Below, in pieces: positions 31,601 to 45,100 of a DNA stretch of 64,000 bases. The position numbers were made by a program, and so were the translations under genes. The notes below the pieces were generated by a model, which ran no database searches, was not told the origin of the DNA, and saw nothing but the letters and a program-made list of their open reading frames with translations. The first letter of the stretch is position 1. Every line of letters starts with the position of its first letter. This DNA is from Ambrosia x helenae. Its lineage: Eukaryota; Streptophyta; Magnoliopsida; Asterales; Asteraceae. The stretch covers positions 49,244-113,243 of the forward strand of contig JAUTDX010000524.1 of assembly GCA_030844895.1 (NCBI GenBank), given 5' to 3'.

Positions 31601-34600
31601 TGTCACACCACGCCAATGGCGGAAACACGTGGCGCAACGCTCGAAAGCATATCAAAGTCAAGATTAACACAAACTATATTTAATTAGAAAGGATCAATTT
31701 ATTAGAATGTCGGAAATCAGTATCTCGTTACAATATTGCACAAGGCATTACTTAAAACGATTAAGTTTCAATGTGGGTATTTCCGTTTATGTTCCAACCC
31801 GAAGGTAACAATGAATGAAATCCCGACCAGTGTCCGACATCCCGAATTCCACCGCACTAGCCCCATATCTATTCAGCACTTAGTTACCTGAAAGATATGT
31901 TTAAAAAGACGTCAATATATAAAATATTGGTGAGTTCACAGGTTTTAGTTACATAACAATAACATTTTCACAACCATCGACTCGACTCACTTTACCGTAT
32001 AATTACCTTCCCATTAAGTAATTATACTAGGATCTTGTCGATCGATATTCCGTTTTTACAACATGTGCGAAACCTGCACAACTTGTGGCCTTTGTAAGGA
32101 GTAGCTAGCTCCTACAAACTATAATGATGAGCAATCCCTTGAGCCCCATAACCAAACCAAGACTAATAATAATGCCCCGCTCCAAGTCGTTCCTCGGAAC
32201 CCAACGACTTAATTTCAGAATACGTGCACCCCAGGCATACGCCGATGCATAATCGACGCTATCGATTAGGGGTGGGCCTTGTCAGGCACCAATAGTACTA
32301 TCCAAATATTCTTTCGGTTTCATTTCCCTGAATTAATGATTACGGAAGAGAGGACTCAACCCCGAGTGGCGATCACTGCTCAAGTACTCATCATACCACT
32401 TATCACATTTTAACCTTTGAAAACATTTCAACATGTGACAACGTTTGACAAACATATCTTTCCCCCAGTTAAAAACAGTAAAATGGGGCCGTGAAACTCA
32501 CCTGAACACTGTCTGGCTCACTAGGTAGATAGCATAGAGGGTCTCGCACCTACAAACGTTCTAGACGTATAAGTCACTATTCCTATAGTGCATGTGCCTT
32601 GGCAAGTTGTACACCCAACTCCCGACCACAAGTTATTCCAAATCCCGTTTAATTGGGCGCGTATCCTAGGTTTCGTTGGCGTTACATTACCCTTTGTGTT
32701 ACAAGTTATATATTACTGTTGTTAATATTTCCTTAACTTGTATCTTATTATCATCGACTCGACGTCACTTAACATATAATTATTTTCCCATTTAAATAAT
32801 TATACTTAAGATCGCATCGCTCGATATAATATATATTTCAACATTCGACCCGACTCACTTTGCCACACATTTGTTTTCCCATTTAAACAAATATGCTAAG
32901 ATCTTGTCGTTCAATTGTATATTCTTAACACCCGATTCAACTCACCATACCGTATATTTATTTTCCCATTCAAATAAATATACTCGGATCTTGTCGGTAC
33001 GGCATACACATATATATATCTTTGTCTACTCGTCGCGGCTTTCCTTCCCACATATCTACTTTCCCATTAAGTAGATATACTAGAGTTTTGCCGAGACGAA
33101 CGTACATACATATAAATGTGTAATTTTTCTTGTTAAGTATATACGTTTGTTTAACGTCTTATTTGTTTATGTTATGTTTTTCTCCCACGAATAATTCCCT
33201 TAACACTTAGGAAAGTGTTTGTTAGTTTTCACCCATGTATATATATTTTACTTCCTAAAATATATACTTTCTCATCTTGCCGCAATGGCATTTTTCTCAT
33301 GATTTGTCCGTGTACGGTTCGTTAACGCGTCTTAATTCGATATCTTAACTCGATTAGTTAATTCTTCCAAGTCTTTCCCAACATGTGCTTTATAGAAATA
33401 TTATCCACATTTCTAACCCATGTTACTTGGAAGGTTTGTATTTTAGCCCAACTTGTTAACTTAGTTACAAAAATGCTTCCAATACTTTTATATTCCCATT
33501 TATATAAAAGTATTCATTTTTGTATAAGTTTCTCAAGTTTGATTCACATTTTATAAAATCTCTATTTTATAAAAATCCTTATTTTAAAACCCCTTTGTAT
33601 TTTTATAACTTTCAAAAATACACTTTTATACAAAATACCCAAGTATTTCTACTAGTATTTACAAAAATCATCCTTAGACTTTATTACTTACATTTTTGAC
33701 ACCGAACTTTCCATACTTGTATTTTTGGGCTAATAGTTTCTAAAATATCCATTTTAGTCCTCTAACTTTCAAAGTTACAACTTTAGTCCCTTAACTTCCA
33801 AAAGTTGCATTTTTCCACTCTAACTTCCAAAGTTAACATTTTTCACTCAAAATAGTAAACTTTGAAGATTCAACTTTTTATTGGTAAGTTATTTTTGTGT
33901 CAAAACACTTATGTTAGTCTTGTATTTCATATGGAAGACCAACTATATGTGTGTTTTATGTATTTGTCCATTTTATCAAAATATCATTCATCTAAGTAAG
34001 CTAACTTAGATTTTCCATCTTCTTCATTTATGAACTTCTAATATGTTTTACCACATATTATAACATGAATGATCATAATAAGATGATTTAAAGTTACTTA
34101 TAACATATTCAAGTTCGTTCCATAATCTTAACCAAAACATCATCCTACTTAGTCTTTTATGTAAACTTTATATATTTTCAAGACTAATACATCATCATCC
34201 ACAAATCCATGGTTTATTTTCATATCTTTAATCTTCCATTTTACACATGTAAAACCTATTAACGATTATGTTCAAAACCACCTTTTAAACCCTTCATGTA
34301 CAACTTGCTTCTAAGAACACATACATGAATAATAACAATCAAAAACAAGATTAAGAAGCTTACTACTAGCACAAGGCTAGGGAAGACAAAAACCTTGGAT
34401 TTGAGAGGGGTTTAGTGTGTTCTTCCAAGTGGTTTAGCTCCAAGCTCTTGAAACACACAATAGGGGTTTGGATGATGGATTGTTTTGAGTGATTTGGAGA
34501 TGTAAAAACTTGAAAGAAATGTGTATATGGGAGGGTGAAACTCACGGCATCAAGAAGGAAGGAAGAAGAAGATTTTGCTTTGTTTCACTAAGTATCTAAC

Positions 34601-35604
34601 ACATGTTTATATAATCTTACCACATGTAATCTTCCATAGATTATGTAAGATTTAATGGGAGATTTTATGTGTACTTGGGATCTTGGTGAGGATATGATAT
34701 GTGTGTGTGTGTGCCGTGTGTTTTGAGAGAGAAATGGGAGAGATTTTGCTTGCAAATCTAGCCAAATAATTTAGATTTATCCTTGATCTTTCACAAGATA
34801 TTAAGCATGTGCATGTACTAAGGCATCATTACTAGATTGTGTCTTGGATTTCATTGGCCATAGGGCCGCAAATTGTGCAAGAGAGGGACAAGAAGTTGCA
34901 TGCTTGTTCTTACATGTCTTACACCTTTTGGCTTTAATAAAGCATGCTTTGTCTCCTAGAGTACTAGCTTATTATTATTAGCACATGCATGGACACCTCA
35001 AGACCTCTTTAGGCCGGCCCTTGGATGGACTTAGGTGGGGTCCACAACTTCAAATATTTACCCAATATTTGTTATGTTTAATCCCTCGTCGTTCGGGTGT
35101 CGTTCGGGTATTTTTCGGGTTTTAATTGCGCGTTATTCGGACATTAAAAATACCTTTAATAACCCTTAAATATAGTCTAATTTAAGCGTTGATTGGTTAT
35201 TTAGGCCTTTGCCGGGTGAAATTATGAGCTATACGCGTATCGGGTGCGGTACGCGCATTTTATTTGTTACCGGGAGATTTGTACAAGACGTTTTCATTTA
35301 TGGTTTTGGAGTTCCAAAACTCATTATATCTTATGAAAATACCCTTTATTTTATATCCTGGGTGTCCGGGATCTGTTTCGCTTATTTAATTATTACCGGG
35401 TAATTGCCAACGTCCATACCGGATAGCTTATTCGCACATGATCCAATCATGTTTTACCATTAAACGTATGCATTCCTATGCACTATTTGGAAATTGCTAT
35501 CTCCTAAGGCCTTGATAATTAAATCACACATAATTGCATTTAATTACGTTAATCATATACTAATTAATCTGTACGGAATTACCTTATTTTTGCCGGTTGT
35601 TACA
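31601..35604 (-). repeat. 3' LTR of the gypsy element, 4004 bp
   Basis: Plus-strand ends are TGTCACACC and GGTTGTTACA. Differences from the other LTR that I saw: near 32011 (C/T), 32476 (A/T), 32730 (C/T), 32858 (A/G) and 35013 (C/T). The ORFs at 32871-33074 and 35209-35403 recur in both LTRs and are LTR sequence, not genes. Confidence 0.95.
31998..33514 (-). repeat. Array of six hairpins with a fixed TCCCATT loop (LTR copy 1)
   Basis: Hairpins at 31998-32026, 32775-32804, 32869-32892, 32953-32982, 33052-33078 and 33481-33514. Stems are 8-13 bp and differ in sequence (for example ATTTGTTT/AAACAAAT against ATATCTACTT/AAGTAGATAT), while the loop core stays TCCCATT, which is AATGGGA in the minus-strand transcript. 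Most are followed by a variant of CTARGATCTTGTCG and preceded by a variant of CGACTCACTTTACC. The same set lies 10556 bases further right in the other LTR. Confidence 0.85.
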
Positions 35605-35620
35605 TTCTCCCCCCGTTAAG
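35605..35620 (-). promoter_or_regulatory. Polypurine tract of the gypsy element
   Basis: The minus strand reads CTTAACGGGGGGAGAA directly before the 3' LTR start TGTAACAACC. Confidence 0.9.
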
Positions 35621-35639
35621 AGAATTCCGTCCCGGAATT

Positions 35640-36640
35640 CAATTCAAGTTACCCATCACAATAGTATCCTTGAACAGGGCGGGGTGTTTGCGCTTCATGA
35701 GATCTCCTCTTTCCTAGTGAGCCCAGATTCATGCTCGGCTCACGCCTAGTGCTCTATCAAACACAGCGTCATAGTTCAACTACGACTAAGCTCTTGGTCA
35801 TCCCACCTTGACACATCTATCGGTTTCCCGAAATAGTAGAGCTTATCGTTAACCGGACTTCCGCCGGTCGAGGAATTGACCAAAACTTCCTCAGGCCAGA
35901 CTTGCGGGATTCATTAAGAGTCCCACTAAGCTCTTACGATAGTCCGAGCTTAATCATTACGAGACCAATTTCGATTGATATCTCCGTACCACCGAAGTAT
36001 TAGGAACTTGGCCTTCCACAATCTCTAAGCTTATTGACACCTTCTCGAAGTATGACTCTTAGTGAAAACCTATTATTAGACCGAAGTTCTTAAGGCCTTC
36101 GCCTTATCTGTATGACTTCTTAATAGGTTCGCATCTCATCCAAACAGCTCTTAATCTGCAAGATCTACTGGCCATCTCCCGAATAACCTAAACCAGGTTA
36201 TGTATCTATCTCCGTCTGTCAATCGACGCACTGGAGATTTACACGTATGCCCTCCAAGGGCTTTGAGTAGTACACCCCGAACACTGGGATGCTAATTCCT
36301 ATCACATAGGAATTTTTGGTGAGGAAGCTCATGGGTTTGATCTGCCACGAACATCAATCGTGTCAACACGGAACAATTCCGTCAAGTACATTCAATTTGT
36401 CCGAGAATGACAAACCATACTCGTCTCAAATTGAGTATCCCATGCTTGTGTACAAAGTTTGTCGAACTTGAGGTAGAGTGACCACTACAATCCGATATAA
36501 TGTAAGTTGGCAATTCGGTGTCTAGCCACAACTCTCTCCGAGAGTATAGGTAACTGTCCGTATGCCTCATCTCGAAGCCACAGATGAGTACGGAACGAGA
36601 GGGCTCCAAGCAACAATCGATCATCACTTGGGTCACATCT
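35640..36640 (-). pseudogene. Integrase and C-terminal tail remnant of the gypsy polyprotein
   Basis: Read on the minus strand from the right: LPTYIISDCSGHSTSS (integrase core around the second catalytic Asp, normally SDRD.RFTS), KNSYVIGISIPVFGVYYSKP (normally NNSYHASIGMPPYEALYGRK), IKSCLDEMRTY with YTDKA, LVNSSTGGSPVNDKLYYFGK, and at the end GDLMKRKHPALFKD just before the stop. The order is right for the integrase, linker and chromodomain region of a chromovirus. Stops and single-base frame changes interrupt it throughout. Confidence 0.65.
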
Positions 36641-39600
36641 GACCCCGGGACACCTCGGGTGTCATGGTGATGTCAAACAGGTGATCTTACCGCAACACAT
36701 AAAAGTCCCCTTGGAAACCTCGTCGGGTACCATTTTATTTATCCTTCGGCTCGACTCACTTTACCGTATATTTACCTCCCCATTAAGATAAATATACTAG
36801 GTTCTTGTCGACCGAACAATCACATTCAAAATGGGACTTTATTTCCGTAGAATCCTCTGGTATTGAATTGCTGCTTTCCTCCTGAGTAATTGTGGTTAAT
36901 GGTACTAGGACGCTTATTATGGACTGATGGAGGTCGAAAGTTTTTGCGTCGCTTTCACCCCTCAGTCCCCTTACATTAAGCAGTGTATACATGGCGCCCG
37001 GGCCGTACAATTCCACAATCCTCGAGTAGAACGAGTCGACTCATCACCAACGACAAGATGCTTCCAGCACATAGGCCTATACCGAAAAGAGTTATATGAA
37101 ACATCATAAATTGTTGTCGCAATGAACAACGTATAAGGTTTATTAAGACATATCAATACGTTGGCCCCCATTGCGACAAGTATACAGAACACCGGTATCT
37201 ACCCAAAACATGGGTATCCAGTACTAGTTCTGTTATATGTGCTTCCTGTGTACTGGTGTCCTATCGTTATTAGCAACCTAGTGAGTCAACTCTGAATAAT
37301 ACAGACCACACGCCCTTAAATTGACTTTCCGATCCTTGGCGGAGATCTGAGTGAAAGGAGTCCTGAAACCGGGACCCTCACCCATCGAAGGTTCCATCCT
37401 TTCGGAATCCTTCGAGGTAAATGGCGAAATCGAGCATAGATGCATGCATTTGACATAGATTTCACGTCTTGACAGCTTCCTGTGCCAAAGTCGTTACTTA
37501 GAACAACGAACGAACGACTGAGATCGCACCTCAAGTAGTAGTCCTGAGCCTTCCCATAAGGCATCCCATTCAATGACTCGGTAGTCACACATATGGGCGG
37601 AATACGTAAGCCTTCAAACTCGTCCTGATTAGTCAGGTGCCATACGCCCTGACCTGGCGGCTCACATTACTATGGTGTCTCCAACAGCGTCTATCAAGGA
37701 TAAGGGGTTTTGCTCTAGCTTGAGCAATGCTACTTAAAGATGACTGGGAACACTAGTATCGACCCACGGTCGAAGTGGTTTCGTTGTTCCAAGAGTCCCA
37801 CGCAAAGATACCAAGATAGACCAGTCGTCAGAGGAATAACGACATAAATCGAAGGGTCGAGACGATCAACTATCTCAACCCGGTAGTGTAGCACCTTTAT
37901 AGAGTAGATAATGCTACACGCCCTTCTGGATTTAGGGTTCATAAAGCCTCTTAATCATGTACCAGGGACTTCACCAATGCACGCCCATGGGTGGGTCCAC
38001 AATGGTATTTCCATAACCATCAGTATGACACGCCGGTATGTATGACTTCAAATGAATCCACTGGAGTGAGCAATAAATGATTTGAACCTTTCAACTCTTG
38101 CTAGTCCCAAAGGTATAGATCATAATATCGCTCATAAATACTCGATACCTTCAGGTTCGAGACGTATTCGAAATCCCTTATCACAAAGGCAAGTCTCGCC
38201 TTGTCACGTGCAGATCACAGGGTTTCTTCCTGACATTGATTTGCATAACCGACCGTTGGGCGACCAAATTGCACGTAAAAGGTTAGGGCTGGACATAGCG
38301 TCACTGGTGCCTCAGATTCTGAAGATGTACCGCTCACGAAATGCGTGAGCATATACAGGGGTCGGCACATGATTCGGTCACTTACTCAGACGACCACGAG
38401 ATTCAGACTTTAGGGGAATACACACGTAATCACTAAGGCTAGAGTGTCTAAGCACGACTTTTAGAAAGTCCGTTGGACACCTGAAATCCTACATAATCAA
38501 TGTCGGCACTACACAATCAAACAAATAGAACAATGACGGCACGAGGGGTTTAGGTGATGTCTCCATTCCGAGAGAAACAAGAGCGATGCAAACGACAAAT
38601 CATCACGTCATCGAGGTAATCCAACAGCTGTAGCAATACGCCCTCTGAGCAACACGACAGTAGAAACAACATGGCAATGTCAGCAACATATCCACGAAGC
38701 ACATCAACTAGGGAACACCGCCCGGGAGTGACACGAAAACCGAGAAGCATGACGACAAGGCACACTGCAACAGGAACCGCATGACACAGAGAAATACGAC
38801 GGCAAGGCTACACTACTGCAGGAGCAGTAAACAACAGGAATGCATCATCAGCAATGTAGCGCAACCGCATGAATACGCAATCAGCTATTATAATGTAATA
38901 ACGAGCATGCACTATGGCTGGGGGTAACACAGCAGCATGAATGCACCCGTCAATATGATGCTCAATATGGAAGATCCACAGTCCATATTAACAGAAAATT
39001 CCGTTCTGGTGAGCACGCATCCCCGTGCGTCTCAGATCACTTGTGGAGGTGGGATTTGCATCCGTACCTTCAGCCTCGAGCCTATCCTCCATAGGCCCAA
39101 TGGTAGGAATGGTTAGGTTGGCCGGCGCATCAATCGTCATAACATGAATGGGAACGACGGGTTCCACATAATTTAGCTGACTTCTAAAGCCGATATTGTT
39201 CATAGAGAGGACGACCGTCGGCTTGTTATGAGTCACTCGACCAATGGCAACAAAAACATCGACAGTCTTAAACGGGGCCTGAGAACTATCGACAATGTTA
39301 GGCTTGCTAAGAGCCCAAGGAATGATAACTAGTAGTTCAATGAAAGCCTCGAAGAGAATGGAATTAATAACAACGAACTCCACAAAGACACATAGATGGT
39401 AATAGCGGCTTGGCAAGGGTCACAGAGACGTCTTTGCTAACGACATTCACCCCTGCAGGAGCCTCAATTACATCAACAACATCAGTTCGAGGAGAGCCAT
39501 AGAAACAACATCAAGCCCAACATGTACTATAGAGACAGCGACAATAATAAGCCCAACAACAGACATAGAAACAACGACATCGAGCCCGATAAGTGCTACC

Positions 39601-42140
39601 GAACCACTGACAACAACAAACTCAGCGAGAGCTACACACTTAATAGCGTCAACAGGACTCGCTTGAGCCATAGGATAATAATAGGAGCAACAACGTCAGG
39701 CTCGACCGGAGCCTTAGACTCGTCGTAGCTATTATATGTGTGGTGACTGGCATCCATAGGACCTGGAAACCAACCTACATCTTTCCCGATAACAAGGATA
39801 GTGGTCACAACGAGCATAGCAAGTAGAGGTAGAAGGATCATGATTTATCGATACACCACGATAAAATGAAAACGATACCGACTCTGGCAAACCAGCCGAG
39901 TCATTCTTCTCATTAGGGTCTCCTTACATGCTATCTAGAACCGATAGTAATTAGCTGGAATGCCTCTCTGCCACTCAAGCGAGGCCGGTGGACTTTCTTC
40001 CTGATAGGCCACGCCGTGAGAGTATCGAAATACGGCAAGAGATTAGACAGGTCACCGTGTCCACAACGAATGGACCTTGCAACCTTAGTTTATAAATCAC
40101 CGCAACAAGGGGACGCAACGTCTTAATATCTATGGGGATTGATGGAAAACACTTCGCGTCAATTGCCGCCCCTAATAGATTGCTAGTCTCGTCGTCATGA
40201 CGAGGGTGACGAACGTTATTGCCACAAGAGCAATGGGATTTCCGTCCCATGGGTAAGTTTGATTTACCAGATACACGTGACCACTTACAGTAGTCCGTCA
40301 TTCGATTTTCGAGGGGGGATTTCAATGTTAGCAAAAAGCGTCTTGCGACATTTGATAATTACGGAACACACCCTTACAATTATGATTCCTAAAGCGTGGT
40401 TCCACTCTCTAGGATTTATGACGGATTCAGGCATAGTACCTATAACGAATCTACTCTGGCGTTCCTCGACTGAAGCGAGACTACCAACAATCCTTGAAAA
40501 ACAAACAGGAGGTAGATAGAGGAGTCTTATGATAACCTTTGCACCTCAGGAAGGTAGTATGACATAAGTACCAACATGCTGAGTCCATCACAATTCATCT
40601 TCCGAACACGATCCAGCGCTATTGCAAAGGTTGTTAATCCATACTTGAATACTCAATACACCGAGTAGTGGCTACCCACGAGTTAATCGTATGCACTTCC
40701 GAGTGAGTCCATCGCCAAATGCCGACTGGGGCTTGCTGTTCTACTACACGCCGTCATCCTGACACTGGCAAACGATGTCGCGGTCATGATTAGTGGCCGA
40801 AATTCTGACATCATCAAAGTTTAGCAAAGCACTATGACTCGCGGATGTTCAATGTGGCATGCTGATTTCATCAGCAGTCCATGACTGCCTGGGAACAACC
40901 AATACTGTTGATCCAGACAAGGGCTATCGAACATTCAGGATAATAATGATCAAGCTTCCTAATCCCGTGACTTCGATTCTGTTCTCCCTACAGGAAAAGA
41001 AAAATACTCGACCCTTGAAGACAACCTGGGCATGCGTTAAATCGAACATGACTTATTCACCATGATAACACCGCAGCACACGGCCACGAGTCTCATATTT
41101 AATCCACGCAGGGTCCCGTTCTCTAGACGCACTAGTCTAGCAGGGACGCACCCTAAGTCTTCACTGGGTTCCAAGTTTAGCATTCCTCGCATCGTTCCAG
41201 GCGTTCATCTCTTCGGTAGGCAGCGCATCCTCGTATGCCCGCTCCTTTGGAAGAACTTTGTGGCGGAGACATTCTACTCCTATACAAGGAAGTTTTCGTC
41301 TCCCGTCACTATCCAATGCGTGGGTTTACGTCAAATTTCTCTCATGAATAGACGTTCGAGCTCTTCCGTGCTCGTACCATAAAGGTAATGTCGAAGAAAG
41401 CTTATTAGGTTAGCTAGGATCAGAATAAAGGGACATCGGCGAGACCTCCCATTTAACCCATTGGTCAATCAAAACTAAGACTGAATCTAAAGAACAAGAA
41501 CAACTAAGACAAGGAGTGATCACCAATCCCGGCCCTAGCGCCCACCAAGGTTACCGTGCACCCCAAACTATTATTACGTGTGCACCCGTAATGATAATTT
41601 GTGTTGCCAGGTAATCTTGTTGCCCGCTAGTTCCGAGCTTCCTGATCCAAAACCGAGATTTCATACAACAAGAGACTTGATCTAGTTTCGTCTCCAAATC
41701 ACAAACAACGTGGCGACATCCATTAACGCGATAGAGATTAGTCCTTCCGATCATCCCGTCTACAGGCAAGCAGGTAGGCTCCTCGTAGACCACACTGTCC
41801 TTCCTCTTGGCTGGTACCGGTGATCGGTGCAGGAGTGTGGACTAATGTGAAGCGTGACACAACAACCTTACTGGCAAAATATCCGTACTACGTATATGTA
41901 TTAACTTAATCTTAGAAAATCGGATTCCTATGCAACATAGACATCTTATCCGCATTTTCTAATACTTCATATATTGACACACACGGCTAGTCGGTCGGAA
42001 TTTCCCCTTGTACAATCCATGTACAATCTTCTTTCTTTTCTGAAAATATTTCGTTGTGTTTTATTTTTGAAAACTTCGTTTTCGAGCCAACACCGGTTAT
42101 AGTCTAGATTTTTCAAAAATGCTAGTTCGCTACAACCTTG
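36641..42140 (-). pseudogene. Decayed gag-pol region of the gypsy element
   Basis: This should encode gag, protease, reverse transcriptase and RNase H. No frame is open for more than about 140 codons, and I could not confirm any reverse-transcriptase or protease motif. The minus strand at 38550-38765 contains YLDDV, but its surroundings do not fit a polymerase. About 38540-39840 is rich in ACAAC/GTTGT tracts and poor in complexity. One extra hairpin of the LTR type lies at 36767-36796. Confidence 0.55.
36767..36796 (-). repeat. Seventh TCCCATT-type hairpin, in the internal region
   Basis: TATATTTA pairs with TAAATATA around a loop containing CCCCATT. It keeps both flanking boxes (CGACTCACTTTACCG before, CTAGGTTCTTGTCG after). 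It lies outside the LTRs, between integrase remnants. Confidence 0.75.
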
Positions 42141-42152
42141 GCTCTGATACCA
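42141..42152 (-). promoter_or_regulatory. Primer-binding site, initiator Met tRNA type
   Basis: The minus strand reads TGGTATCAGAGC four bases after the 5' LTR end, the usual primer site for chromoviruses and many copia elements. Confidence 0.95.
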
Positions 42153-42156
42153 CTTC

Positions 42157-45100
42157 TGTCACACCACGCCAATGGCGGAAACACGTGGCGCAACGCTCGA
42201 AAGCATATCAAAGTCAAGATTAACACAAACTATATTTAATTAGAAAGGATCAATTTATTAGAATGTCGGAAATCAGTATCTCGTTACAATATTGCACAAG
42301 GCATTACTTAAAACGATTAAGTTTCAATGTGGGTATTTCCGTTTATGTTCCAACCCGAAGGTAACAATGAATGAAATCCCGACCAGTGTCCGACATCCCG
42401 AATTCCACCGCACTAGCCCCATATCTATTCAGCACTTAGTTACCTGAAAGATATGTTTAAAAAGACGTCAATATATAAAATATTGGTGAGTTCACAGGTT
42501 TTAGTTACATAACAATAACATTTTCACAACCATCGACTCGACTCACTTTACCGTATAATTACCTTCTCATTAAGTAATTATACTAGGATCTTGTCGATCG
42601 ATATTCCGTTTTTACAACATGTGCGAAACCTGCACAACTTGTGGCCTTTGTAAGGAGTAGCTAGCTCCTACAAACTATAATGATGAGCAATCCCTTGAGC
42701 CCCATAACCAAACCAAGACTAATAATAATGCCCCGCTCCAAGTCGTTCCTCGGAACCCAACGACTTAATTTCAGAATACGTGCACCCCAGGCATACGCCG
42801 ATGCATAATCGACGCTATCGATTAGGGGTGGGCCTTGTCAGGCACCAATAGTACTATCCAAATATTCTTTCGGTTTCATTTCCCTGAATTAATGATTACG
42901 GAAGAGAGGACTCAACCCCGAGTGGCGATCACTGCTCAAGTACTCATCATACCACTTATCACATTTTAACCTTTGAAAACATTTCAACATGTGACAACGT
43001 TTGACAAACATATCTTTCCCCCAGTTAAAAACAGTTAAATGGGGCCGTGAAACTCACCTGAACACTGTCTGGCTCACTAGGTAGATAGCATAGAGGGTCT
43101 CGCACCTACAAACGTTCTAGACGTATAAGTCACTATTCCTATAGTGCATGTGCCTTGGCAAGTTGTACACCCAACTCCCGACCACAAGTTATTCCAAATC
43201 CCGTTTAATTGGGCGCGTATCCTAGGTTTCGTTGGCGTTACATTACCCTTTGTGTTACAAGTTATATATTACTGTTGTTAATATTTTCTTAACTTGTATC
43301 TTATTATCATCGACTCGACGTCACTTAACATATAATTATTTTCCCATTTAAATAATTATACTTAAGATCGCATCGCTCGATATAATATATATTTCAACAT
43401 TCGACCCGACTCGCTTTGCCACACATTTGTTTTCCCATTTAAACAAATATGCTAAGATCTTGTCGTTCAATTGTATATTCTTAACACCCGATTCAACTCA
43501 CCATACCGTATATTTATTTTCCCATTCAAATAAATATACTCGGATCTTGTCGGTACGGCATACACATATATATATCTTTGTCTACTCGTCGCGGCTTTCC
43601 TTCCCACATATCTACTTTCCCATTAAGTAGATATACTAGAGTTTTGCCGAGACGAACGTACATACATATAAATGTGTAATTTTTCTTGTTAAGTATATAC
43701 GTTTGTTTAACGTCTTATTTGTTTATGTTATGTTTTTCTCCCACGAATAATTCCCTTAACACTTAGGAAAGTGTTTGTTAGTTTTCACCCATGTATATAT
43801 ATTTTACTTCCTAAAATATATACTTTCTCATCTTGCCGCAATGGCATTTTTCTCATGATTTGTCCGTGTACGGTTCGTTAACGCGTCTTAATTCGATATC
43901 TTAACTCGATTAGTTAATTCTTCCAAGTCTTTCCCAACATGTGCTTTATAGAAATATTATCCACATTTCTAACCCATGTTACTTGGAAGGTTTGTATTTT
44001 AGCCCAACTTGTTAACTTAGTTACAAAAATGCTTCCAATACTTTTATATTCCCATTTATATAAAAGTATTCATTTTTGTATAAGTTTCTCAAGTTTGATT
44101 CACATTTTATAAAATCTCTATTTTATAAAAATCCTTATTTTAAAACCCCTTTGTATTTTTATAACTTTCAAAAATACACTTTTATACAAAATACCCAAGT
44201 ATTTCTACTAGTATTTACAAAAATCATCCTTAGACTTTATTACTTACATTTTTGACACCGAACTTTCCATACTTGTATTTTTGGGCTAATAGTTTCTAAA
44301 ATATCCATTTTAGTCCTCTAACTTTCAAAGTTACAACTTTAGTCCCTTAACTTCCAAAAGTTGCATTTTTCCACTCTAACTTCCAAAGTTAACATTTTTC
44401 ACTCAAAATAGTAAACTTTGAAGATTCAACTTTTTATTGGTAAGTTATTTTTGTGTCAAAACACTTATGTTAGTCTTGTATTTCATATGGAAGACCAACT
44501 ATATGTGTGTTTTATGTATTTGTCCATTTTATCAAAATATCATTCATCTAAGTAAGCTAACTTAGATTTTCCATCTTCTTCATTTATGAACTTCTAATAT
44601 GTTTTACCACATATTATAACATGAATGATCATAATAAGATGATTTAAAGTTACTTATAACATATTCAAGTTCGTTCCATAATCTTAACCAAAACATCATC
44701 CTACTTAGTCTTTTATGTAAACTTTATATATTTTCAAGACTAATACATCATCATCCACAAATCCATGGTTTATTTTCATATCTTTAATCTTCCATTTTAC
44801 ACATGTAAAACCTATTAACGATTATGTTCAAAACCACCTTTTAAACCCTTCATGTACAACTTGCTTCTAAGAACACATACATGAATAATAACAATCAAAA
44901 ACAAGATTAAGAAGCTTACTACTAGCACAAGGCTAGGGAAGACAAAAACCTTGGATTTGAGAGGGGTTTAGTGTGTTCTTCCAAGTGGTTTAGCTCCAAG
45001 CTCTTGAAACACACAATAGGGGTTTGGATGATGGATTGTTTTGAGTGATTTGGAGATGTAAAAACTTGAAAGAAATGTGTATATGGGAGGGTGAAACTCA

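Noticed and set aside
32871..33074. ORF conserved exactly at 32871 and 43427
   Set aside because: Its identity only reflects the two young LTRs, and the reading frame runs through the hairpin array.
38550..38765. YLDDV on the minus strand as the reverse-transcriptase active site
   Set aside because: Neighbouring residues do not match the polymerase fingers or palm, and the stretch is flanked by low-complexity sequence; probably chance.
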